Origin: Archangium sp.
GTDB taxonomy: Bacteria; Myxococcota; Myxococcia; Myxococcales; Myxococcaceae
Reading direction: 5' to 3'
Assembly: GCA_030681645.1 (NCBI GenBank)
Contig: JAUXRX010000049.1
Span: 434,001 to 498,000 of the forward strand
DNA: 64,000 nt
Shown here: positions 52,839-60,287 of the stretch, one piece after another
How positions within the stretch are numbered: the first letter of the stretch is position 1
Layout: every line of letters begins with the position of its first letter
Notes under the pieces: model-generated
Seen by the model: only the letters and a program-made list of their open reading frames with translations
The model's database searches: none
What the model was told of the DNA's origin: nothing
Position numbers and translations under genes: made by a program

Positions 52839-55622
52839 TTACGGACCTACTGACTCGAGGAGCTCCGTCAGACGCACATGGCCTGGGTGCGCCGTGAGCG
52901 CCTTTCGGGCCCTCATTTCGGCGTCGCTCACGTCGGCAGCGGGCGCACGCCAGGGAGCGCCCTCTCGCGTGGCGAGCCGCCGCGTCGCCTCGAGCCACGT
53001 CGCCAACACGTCGGGCGAATCGACGTCGCGATCGATGTGCTTCTGCAGCACTTCGCGCGCGCGCATCACGTCTCCTTCGCGCAGTGAGGCTGCCGCATAG
53101 GCCTGCGCCGCAGCGATCGACTCGCCATCAGCCTCGAGCCACGCCGCGGCCGCCGCGCGGACCAACGGGTCGTCGGGCGGGTGAACCCAGGACAGGCTGG
53201 CGTAGAGATCCTTCGCTTCCTCGACGGTGAGGGCCCGACCCGCGAGCACCTTCGTCAGCTCGAGCGAACCGCGCTCCTCGGCCAGGCGGCGCGAATCGGG
53301 CACGCGCACGTCGGCCGCCACGAAGTAGGCGATGGGCGAGCCGTACTCGAGCACGTTGTGATCGTCGGTGTTCACCAGCCCTTCCCCTCCGAACCGCTTC
53401 TGCGCCTCGTCGGCGTGCACCTGGCGCCCGAGCAGCGTGGTCGGCAGCTGCAGGTGAATGCGCGCGAGATCTTCGCGGACCTTCGGCTGGGCCATGCGCG
53501 CGGTGAGCGTCTCGAGGTCGAACACCTGCGGCTCGCGGCTGGCCACCAGCACCAGGTCATCGGGCCCGACCCAGGTGGTGCCGTGCTCGAACGAACCCCG
53601 CAGCGTGCGCACCACCAGCTTCACCAGCGCCACCGACGACTCGTAGGTGTGAATCCACTGCACCAGCCGGCCGCCTGGCGCGAGCTTGCCCTTCGCCATC
53701 TCGAAGAAGTCCCGGGAGAAGAGCCCCGACACGCCCGACACCCAGGGGTTGCTCGGCACGCTGACGATCAGGTCGTACGGCTCGGTCGACAGCGCGAGGA
53801 ACGTGCGCGCGTCTTCGATGTGCACGTGGCAGCGCGGATCGTTGAACGCGTCGTGGTGATCGGGCTTGAAGATCGCCGCCGCCTCGACGACCGCGGGGCT
53901 GATCTCCACCACGTCGAGCCGCTCGATCGGGTGCGCCAGCAGCGAGCCCGCCGTGATGCCCGCGCCCACGCCCACCAGCAGCACCCGCTTCACCTCGCGC
54001 GGGTGGGTGAGGATGCCGAGGTGCGCGGCGAGGATCTGCGTGTCGATGTCGGTGCCGTTGCTGCCGTCCACCTTGCCGTTGATGCGCAGGTAGCGCCGGT
54101 CTTCGTCCTGCGTGCCCACCAGCACCGAGGCGAACACGTCGTCGCGGTAGAACCTGATGGTGCTGCGCGCCTTCACCTCGTCGTGGAACTGCGCGTACGA
54201 GTCGAAGCTGCGGTTCCACTCGCGATAGCGCCCCGAGGCCGCGAGCGTCGAGGCCCAGCCCGAGGTGCCCACCACCGCCAGCACCATCGCCAGTCCGGCG
54301 GGCACCAGCAGCTTGATCGCCTGCGCGCGCGGCACGCCCGAGCCCTCGGCGAGCATCGCCCACCCCGCCGCCACCAGGTTCGCCACCAGCGCGAGCGCCA
54401 GCGTCCCCTCCAGGCCCAGCAGCGGCAACAGCACCAGCCCGCCCAACAGCGCGCCGCTCACCGTGCCGATGGTGTTCCACAGGTACGTGGTGCCCAGCCT
54501 GGCCCCCACGTCAGACATCGCCCGCAGCGCCACCCGCGCCGCCGCCGGGAAGCTGGCTCCGAGCAGGAAGGTCGGCGGCAGCAGCAGCAGGCCGCACACC
54601 ACGAAGCTGAGCACCTGGTAGGTGCCCCAGGTCTGCGGGCCGTGATCGAGCCGCGCGTGCACCTGGATGAACGCGTACGGCAGCCGCGCATACGCGGTCA
54701 TCGAGATCAACACCGCGAACACCAGCGCGAGCTGCAGCCGGCCGAACGTGCGCAGCGCGTTCTCGTCGGAGCGCGTCGAGAGCCAGAAGCTGCCCAGCGA
54801 GATGCCGAGGATGAACGCGGTGAGGATCAGCGTGAACGCGTAGCTCGTGCCGCCCAGCACGATCGAGAGCACGCGGATCCACACCGTCTCGTAGGTCATC
54901 GAGGTGAAGCCCGCGAGCGCGGTGCCCACCAGCGCGGCGCGCACGGCGCTGACGCCGAACGCCGGTGCGTCACCCGGGGTCTCGGCGCTCGGCGAAGCGC
55001 CGGCGATGCGGCTCCACCCCGCGAAGACGGCCGCCCCCCCGAGCAGCAGGTTCACCATCGCCGCCAGGCGCTCCGAGACGGTGAGGCCCACCCCGGGCAC
55101 CAGCATCATCCCCGCGAAGAGGCAGCCCGCCGACGCGCCCAGGCTGTTCACCGCGTAGAGAATCGAGAGCTCGCGCCGCGCCGAGCCGAGCCGCTCGGTG
55201 AGGTGCCGCATCAGCACCGGCAGCGTGCCGCCCATCAGCAGGGTGGGAATGAGCAGCGCCGAGGCCGCCAGCCCCAGCCGCGCCGACAGCCGCGGGAGCC
55301 CGCTCAACCCGGGGGCGATGCGCAGGTAGAGGTCACCCGCCACCTCGAGCACCTGCGGCAGCAGCAGCGCGTAGAGGCCGATGCCCAGCTCCAGCACTCC
55401 GTAGAGCGAGAGCGGGCGCTTCGACTTGTCAGCGCGCCGGCCGAAGAGGAAGGCGCCCAGGGCGAGCCCTCCCATGAACGTCGACAGCACGATCGCGTGC
55501 GCCTGCCCGGTGTTGCCCAGCAGGTTGGCCAGCCGCTTCGACCAGGTCAGCTCGTAGACCAGCCCCGTCGCACCCGACAGGAGCAGCAGCGTGATGACCA
55601 GCGGCCTCGCGCGAGAATTCAC
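52839..55622 (-). CDS. Membrane-fused spermidine-synthase-like protein
   Basis: 927 residues, GTG start overlapping the stop of the upstream gene (GTGA). Residues ~1-470 form 12-14 membrane helices of the fused-spermidine-synthase type (SGATGLVYELTWSKRLANLL, then GNTGQAHAIVLSTFMGGLAL, in two halves). Then follows a spermidine-synthase-like Rossmann domain: VLLVGVGAGITAGSLL, LDVVEISPAVVEAA, DARTFLAL, and YDLIVSVPSNPWVSGVSGLF (a gate-loop-like segment where DxxxD is replaced by SVPSNPW). A helical tail ends the protein. Such fusions are frequent in myxobacteria. Substrate unproven; the missing acidic gate residues suggest it is not a canonical polyamine synthase. Confidence 0.85.
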   Translation of the reverse strand: MNSRARPLVITLLLLSGATGLVYELTWSKRLANLLGNTGQAHAIVLSTFMGGLALGAFLFGRRADKSKRPLSLYGVLELGIGLYALLLPQVLEVAGDLYLRIAPGLSGLPRLSARLGLAASALLIPTLLMGGTLPVLMRHLTERLGSARRELSILYAVNSLGASAGCLFAGMMLVPGVGLTVSERLAAMVNLLLGGAAVFAGWSRIAGASPSAETPGDAPAFGVSAVRAALVGTALAGFTSMTYETVWIRVLSIVLGGTSYAFTLILTAFILGISLGSFWLSTRSDENALRTFGRLQLALVFAVLISMTAYARLPYAFIQVHARLDHGPQTWGTYQVLSFVVCGLLLLPPTFLLGASFPAAARVALRAMSDVGARLGTTYLWNTIGTVSGALLGGLVLLPLLGLEGTLALALVANLVAAGWAMLAEGSGVPRAQAIKLLVPAGLAMVLAVVGTSGWASTLAASGRYREWNRSFDSYAQFHDEVKARSTIRFYRDDVFASVLVGTQDEDRRYLRINGKVDGSNGTDIDTQILAAHLGILTHPREVKRVLLVGVGAGITAGSLLAHPIERLDVVEISPAVVEAAAIFKPDHHDAFNDPRCHVHIEDARTFLALSTEPYDLIVSVPSNPWVSGVSGLFSRDFFEMAKGKLAPGGRLVQWIHTYESSVALVKLVVRTLRGSFEHGTTWVGPDDLVLVASREPQVFDLETLTARMAQPKVREDLARIHLQLPTTLLGRQVHADEAQKRFGGEGLVNTDDHNVLEYGSPIAYFVAADVRVPDSRRLAEERGSLELTKVLAGRALTVEEAKDLYASLSWVHPPDDPLVRAAAAAWLEADGESIAAAQAYAAASLREGDVMRAREVLQKHIDRDVDSPDVLATWLEATRRLATREGAPWRAPAADVSDAEMRARKALTAHPGHVRLTELLESVGP

Positions 55623-58600
55623 CGCGCTCCGTTCGTCCCGAGCGGAGTCGAGGGATCGCCCTCCCCGGGCCCCTCACCCCGACCCTCTCCCCGCTGGCGC
55701 AGGGAGAGGGAGACCGCTCGGCGCCTGGCGAGCAGAAGCAGCGCCGCGATGCCCAGCAACGAGCCTCCGCTGGCCGAGCAGCTGCCCTTCGTCGTCTTCT
55801 CCGGGTTCACCTCGATCGACCAGCTCGCCATCGACAGCAGCTGATCGGGCGCGAGGCCTACGCCGAGAGTGAAGGTGTAGACGCCCACCGGCGCATCAGC
55901 CGGCACGGTGCCCGTCACGGTGCCGTCTTCATTCGCCACCACGCCCGGCGGCAGGCGGCCCTCGCGCCAGAACCACTTCACGCCCGGCGGCACCGGGGTC
56001 GCGCTGAACGCGACCGCCACGGCCTCGCCCGGCCGCACCAGGCCGGTACCGGTCACCGACGAGGTGATCGACCCCGACGCGATGAAGACGAAGTACGTGT
56101 ACGCGTCGGTGCGGCCCTGGCCGTCGACGGCCTCGATGGTGAAGCGGAAGCGCCCCGGACGGCTGGGCGTGCCTGAGATCACCAACGTGTCGCTCTGCGA
56201 CGGCTCGAGCACCAGCCCCGAAGGCAGCTCCCCGGTGATCAACTTCCAGGTCACCGGCTGGGAGACCGGCGCCCCGCTCGGGTTCACCGCGAACAGCGAC
56301 TGGATGTACTCCGCGCCCATCAGCCCGTCAGGCAGCGTGCGCGTCTGAATGGTGAAGGGCGCTGCGTCGACGACGGTGACCGCGAAGGCCCGCTCGTCGA
56401 CGTTGCCGATCGAATCGGTGACGCGAACGGTGAAGACCCGCGTGGTGCCCAGGGGATCGGTCGGCGTGCCAGAGATCGCCCCCGTGTCCGCCAGCACCAG
56501 CCCCACCGGGAGGATTCCGTTGATGACCAGGTAGCGATACCCACCGGTGCCCCCCACGGCCCCCAGCTCCGCGCGGTAGGCGACGAAGCGGGTCGGCGCG
56601 GGCAACGCACGCGCGCTGAGCTCGAGCGAGGTGGTCAACCGCGCGACCCGCAGCGGCCGCGCCACCGTGACGGAACGGCCGTTGGCTTCCACCTTGAAGT
56701 ACACGCTGAAGGCGCCCGGCTCGGTCGGCGTTCCACTCACCAGGCCCGCCGTCGAGACCGTCAGGCCGCCGGGCAGCGAGTCGGGATCGCTCAGGGAGAA
56801 GGTGAACGGCCCGGCGCTCCCCTGCCCCACCAGCTGCACCGAATAGGGCAGGCCGAGGGTCGCGTCCGGCAGCACCGGCGTGGCGATGGTGAGCGACTGC
56901 GTGACCACGTCGGTGCGCGTGCCGGCCAGCCCGTTGTCGCTCTCGTCGGCCTCGGCGATCAACCCGTCGGGGTCGAGCAACACGCCGATGAAGTACTGCG
57001 CCGAGGCGAGCGTCTGCGGCAGCCGCACGATCTCCACCGCCGAGTCGCGCTCCGCGATGGCCAGCGTCACCGTGCCGTCGAGCACGTCGCCGCCCGGCGT
57101 CACCCGCATCAGCGGCTGATCGTCAGGGGTGATGATCGGATTGGCCGAGAGGTAGAAGCGGTACGCCGCCGCGGCGCTGTCGCGGTTGCCCAGGTTGGTC
57201 AGGGTGCGGGAGACCACCACCAGCTCGCCGGCGCCCGCGCGCAGCGGGGTCTGCATCTCCACCGGCAGCAGGTTCGGCGCCGGCGCGCGCGCCACCGTGG
57301 GCCGCGACTTCTCGAAGTTGTTCCCCGGGTTCTCTTCCACCAGGCCCACGCCCGTGGCCGCGGCGAAGAAGAAGTACGGCTGCACCGTGAGCGGCTGGCC
57401 CACCGCGCTCAGGGTGGGAATGTTGGCGCTCGGCAGCGTCACCCAGCGCGACTCGCCCGGCGCGAACACCAGGCTCTGCACGTTGCCCACGACCACGTCG
57501 GTCACCGCGTTGAGCGACTCGTTGTCAGACATGAAGAACGAGACCCGCACGTTCGGAGCCGTCGCGCCGCCCGTGTTCGAGACGAAGGCCTCGAAGCGCG
57601 TCGCCTCGCCGAAGAACACCGAGGACAGCTCGTCGTACGGCGCCGCAGCCCGCAGCACCCGCACCGCGGTCACGGTGAGATCGGCCTGCCTCACCTGCAT
57701 CTGGGTCACCGAGGCGACCACGTTGTTGAGCTCGCTCCGCTCGGGGATCAGCCCGCCCGCGGGCCCGTCGTCCAGCTCCATCAGGATGAAGTAGTCGTCG
57801 GCGGGCGTCGACCCGGCCAGCGTGAAGGACACCGGCTGCACCACCTGCTGGCCGCCGAGCACGCTCAGGTTCTGCGTGGTGAGCAGCCGATCGTCGGCCG
57901 ACATGAAGGTGTCCACCGAGGCGAACAGCTTCACCCCCACGCTGCCGGCGGGCTCGAAGCCCTGGTTGCTGAACGCCACCTGCAGGTTCACCACGTCACC
58001 CGGCCCCGCGACCGGGGGCGGCGCGACGGACTCGGCGATCAGGTCGACGCCGCCCGCGTAGGGCACCGACGAGGCGATCACGTTGTTGAACACGTTCGTC
58101 TCACCGCCATCGGGCAGCGGAGGGATCGCCGCGATCACGTACCACGAGCCCCCATCAGGCCGGGCCACCGTGCCGGTGTGCGTGTCGCTCGTCACCCCCA
58201 GCGCTGGGAGCGAGAACGGCCCCACCGGCGCCGGCAGCAGCTCGAGGTCGCTGCCGTCGAAGATCGTGTCCTGCGAGAGGTACACGCCGTACCCGAAGGT
58301 CCCGCTGGGCAGCGTGCCGAAGTTGCGCATGGTGACCGTGGTGCCGATCGAGAGATCGCTGCCCGCCTGGGTGATGCCATCGACGCGCAGCGTGAGCGCC
58401 TGCAGGTCGACGCCCGCGGGGGGCCCGAAGCGGATGTAGCTGATCGGCGTGCCCGTGCCGCCCGGGTCGAAGCTGGTCAACGAGCAGTCAGCCGTACAGG
58501 TGGTCAGGCCCCGCGTGCCCGCCGTGCCGCTGGGCGACTCGATGCCGATGGTGGCGGTGACCGGGGTCGCGCCCGCGCCCGTCATCGTCCCGTAGAAGAA

Positions 58601-59116
58601 CTCGATCATCCCGTTCGCCCACAGGCGCACCTGGAAGTTGAGCAGGAAGTTCCCGAAGGCCCGGTTCCAGTCCTTGAACTCGATCGCCAGGCCCTGGCCG
58701 AAGGGCCCCGTCACCGCCTCGGTCTGCACGATGCTGGTGGGGTTGCTGCCGAAGAGATCGTCCCACAGGGGGGCGATCAGCCCGTTGGGCTCGGCCCCGC
58801 TGGGAATGGCGATGTTGCCGCTGAAGTCTGACGAGGTGTTCGCGGCCGACGACGGCTCGAGGAAGAGCAGGCCGTTCGCGGTCACCGTCAGCTGGCTGTA
58901 CACCTTGTTGTAGAAGGGAAAGACGAAGCCGAAGGGAAGGTTGACCCGCCCCCGGTCCTTCGGGTCATTGGCCCCCGGCGCGACCAGCGGCACCGGCTGG
59001 GCGTTGGTCAACGCGGGGTACGGAATGCCCGCCTGCGGGGTGGCCGTGTATTGAGCCCATGCCAGGCCGGTGGGCAGCGTCGCGAGCACCAGCAGGAGGA
59101 GCCTGAACTTCTTCAT
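55619..59116 (-). CDS. Large secreted CARDB/putative-Ig protein with MYXO-CTERM signal and repeat-coded tail
   Basis: 1165 residues from the ATG at 59116. Signal peptide MKKFRLLLLVLATLPTGLAWA. An N-terminal jelly-roll-like domain (~20-230) is followed by several CARDB-type units (ADLTVTAVRVLRAAAPYD; NLLPVEMQTPLRAGAGELVV) and three He_PIG-type Ig units (LPDATLGLPYSVQLVGQG, LVSGTPTEPG; AISGTPTDP). A MYXO-CTERM tag follows (GSCSASGG, helix LLGIAALLLLA, RRR). Some 30 further residues (SLSLRQRGEGRGEGPGEG...) are encoded by dispersed repeats, an odd extension after the sorting signal. Surface-exposed, structural or adhesive. Coupled to the downstream spermidine-synthase-like gene. Confidence 0.8.
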   Translation of the reverse strand: MKKFRLLLLVLATLPTGLAWAQYTATPQAGIPYPALTNAQPVPLVAPGANDPKDRGRVNLPFGFVFPFYNKVYSQLTVTANGLLFLEPSSAANTSSDFSGNIAIPSGAEPNGLIAPLWDDLFGSNPTSIVQTEAVTGPFGQGLAIEFKDWNRAFGNFLLNFQVRLWANGMIEFFYGTMTGAGATPVTATIGIESPSGTAGTRGLTTCTADCSLTSFDPGGTGTPISYIRFGPPAGVDLQALTLRVDGITQAGSDLSIGTTVTMRNFGTLPSGTFGYGVYLSQDTIFDGSDLELLPAPVGPFSLPALGVTSDTHTGTVARPDGGSWYVIAAIPPLPDGGETNVFNNVIASSVPYAGGVDLIAESVAPPPVAGPGDVVNLQVAFSNQGFEPAGSVGVKLFASVDTFMSADDRLLTTQNLSVLGGQQVVQPVSFTLAGSTPADDYFILMELDDGPAGGLIPERSELNNVVASVTQMQVRQADLTVTAVRVLRAAAPYDELSSVFFGEATRFEAFVSNTGGATAPNVRVSFFMSDNESLNAVTDVVVGNVQSLVFAPGESRWVTLPSANIPTLSAVGQPLTVQPYFFFAAATGVGLVEENPGNNFEKSRPTVARAPAPNLLPVEMQTPLRAGAGELVVVSRTLTNLGNRDSAAAAYRFYLSANPIITPDDQPLMRVTPGGDVLDGTVTLAIAERDSAVEIVRLPQTLASAQYFIGVLLDPDGLIAEADESDNGLAGTRTDVVTQSLTIATPVLPDATLGLPYSVQLVGQGSAGPFTFSLSDPDSLPGGLTVSTAGLVSGTPTEPGAFSVYFKVEANGRSVTVARPLRVARLTTSLELSARALPAPTRFVAYRAELGAVGGTGGYRYLVINGILPVGLVLADTGAISGTPTDPLGTTRVFTVRVTDSIGNVDERAFAVTVVDAAPFTIQTRTLPDGLMGAEYIQSLFAVNPSGAPVSQPVTWKLITGELPSGLVLEPSQSDTLVISGTPSRPGRFRFTIEAVDGQGRTDAYTYFVFIASGSITSSVTGTGLVRPGEAVAVAFSATPVPPGVKWFWREGRLPPGVVANEDGTVTGTVPADAPVGVYTFTLGVGLAPDQLLSMASWSIEVNPEKTTKGSCSASGGSLLGIAALLLLARRRAVSLSLRQRGEGRGEGPGEGDPSTPLGTNGAR
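55629..55655 (-). repeat. Second dispersed repeat type in the 3' end of the surface gene
   Basis: On the minus strand TCCCTCGACTCCGCTCGGG followed by ACGAACGG. I remember this motif as a common intergenic repeat in deltaproteobacterial genomes. It encodes the last residues (DPSTPLGTNG) of the surface protein. Confidence 0.5.
55669..55712 (-). repeat. Dispersed palindromic repeat, copy C
   Basis: Reverse complement of copy B with only the loop different (GCTGGCGC against GCTTCGC). It lies in frame within the 3' end of the MYXO-CTERM gene and codes the RQRGEGRGEG part of its tail. Confidence 0.85.
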
Positions 59117-59128
59117 CACGGGGCCGTG

Positions 59129-59134
59129 CTTATA
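59129..59134 (-). promoter_or_regulatory. -10 element upstream of the large surface-protein gene
   Basis: TATAAG on the minus strand, 12 nt before the ATG at 59116 (9 nt before an out-of-frame GTG). The leader would be only a few nt. Confidence 0.4.
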
Positions 59135-59174
59135 GCGAACCTCACCAGCCGTCACAGTGGAGTAAAGGGGTCCC

Positions 59175-60287
59175 ATGCTTTCAGTGCTGTGGCTGTCCCT
59201 TTCACTGGCAGGTGCACCGCCAACAAAGTCACACGCGGAAGACGTGCTCCGCACGCACTGCCTCCTCTGGGCAGCCGATCCGACGAACCCCTGGGCGCTT
59301 TCACACGGCATCAAGACCCTCGGCGCCAACTTCCTTGCAAGCGACGGGCGCAAGGCGAGCGAGGTGGTCATTCACGACTTCCTCATCCGTAACGTCCTGC
59401 CTGACGGAAAGCCGGGCCCGGGCGCCCCCTATGGCTTCCTCCGCTACGGCGCCGACAAGACGCCCATCGAGCCACACACCAACCTCAACCTGAAGGCGCT
59501 CGTCGCCGACGTGCGGATGCCGCTGAGCACGAAGGTGAGGGCGTCCTGGGGCCCCGTCACCTTGAAGCAGCTGGTCGACTCGGCGAAGGCCGGGTTCGCC
59601 CACAGCCCGAAGGTGCCGGAGTACTGGCGCGACGTGGGGTGGACGCTGGGCGTCTTCGCGGTGACCGAGAAGCCGGGCACCACCTGGAAGGCGGCCGACG
59701 GCCAGACCGTCAACCTCGACCAGGTCTTCGACGACGCGCTGAGCGAGCTCGAGGTCGAGACCGCCGACCTCAAGGCGGGCATGGATCAGCACCTGCCGCA
59801 GGTCGACAAGAAGCGACAAGGTGTCTACGCCCACTCGTGCGGCGGGCTGCACTTCATCCAGGGCGTGCTCGCCTGGGCCCGTCACCCGGCGGTGAAGAAA
59901 AAGTGGGGGGCGCGGCTCGACACGCAGGTCGCCATTCACTTCTACCGGCTGGGGTCAGAGCGCAGGCAATACGAGGCTGCGTACCAGCAGGCGCTCACGT
60001 CGATGCCCCAGTACAAGCTGCCGATGCTGGTGCAGATGGTGAAGTTCTACGGGCACTGGCTCGAGACGGTGGCGCACTTCCGCGACGACTTCGGGTGGAA
60101 GCCCACCCCGCCCCAGCAGCAGGACTTGAACCGCGCCAAGGCGTTCCTCGACATCGCGGTGCGCGCGCTCGAAGAGAACAAGGCGCTCGAGTCGATGCCC
60201 CAACTCAAGAAGACGCAGTATCAGCTGTACCTCGATCTCGTCGGTGACTCGTGCCACGCCGCGCACGGGTTGGAGGCCTTTCCATGA
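59175..60287 (+). CDS. Secreted protein of unknown function
   Basis: 370 residues with a signal peptide (MLSVLWLSLSLAGAPPTKSH). The mature part is mainly helical with a few notable segments: VLRTHCLLWAADPTNPWALS, SHGIKTLGANFLASDG and VYAHSCGGLHFIQGVLAWAR. Three cysteines (TH-C, HS-C-GG, DS-C-HAAHG) and several histidines could bind metal or haem-like groups, but there is no CxxCH. I do not recognise the family. AAAGGGG lies upstream of the ATG as a possible ribosome-binding site. Its stop overlaps the start of the PHP lipoprotein (ATGA): a coupled operon. Confidence 0.6.
   Translation: MLSVLWLSLSLAGAPPTKSHAEDVLRTHCLLWAADPTNPWALSHGIKTLGANFLASDGRKASEVVIHDFLIRNVLPDGKPGPGAPYGFLRYGADKTPIEPHTNLNLKALVADVRMPLSTKVRASWGPVTLKQLVDSAKAGFAHSPKVPEYWRDVGWTLGVFAVTEKPGTTWKAADGQTVNLDQVFDDALSELEVETADLKAGMDQHLPQVDKKRQGVYAHSCGGLHFIQGVLAWARHPAVKKKWGARLDTQVAIHFYRLGSERRQYEAAYQQALTSMPQYKLPMLVQMVKFYGHWLETVAHFRDDFGWKPTPPQQQDLNRAKAFLDIAVRALEENKALESMPQLKKTQYQLYLDLVGDSCHAAHGLEAFP

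Noticed and set aside
53181..55844. An 887-codon plus-strand open frame opposite the spermidine-synthase-like gene
   Set aside because: Arg/His/Gln-rich shadow translation. The minus strand has a complete membrane/Rossmann protein.
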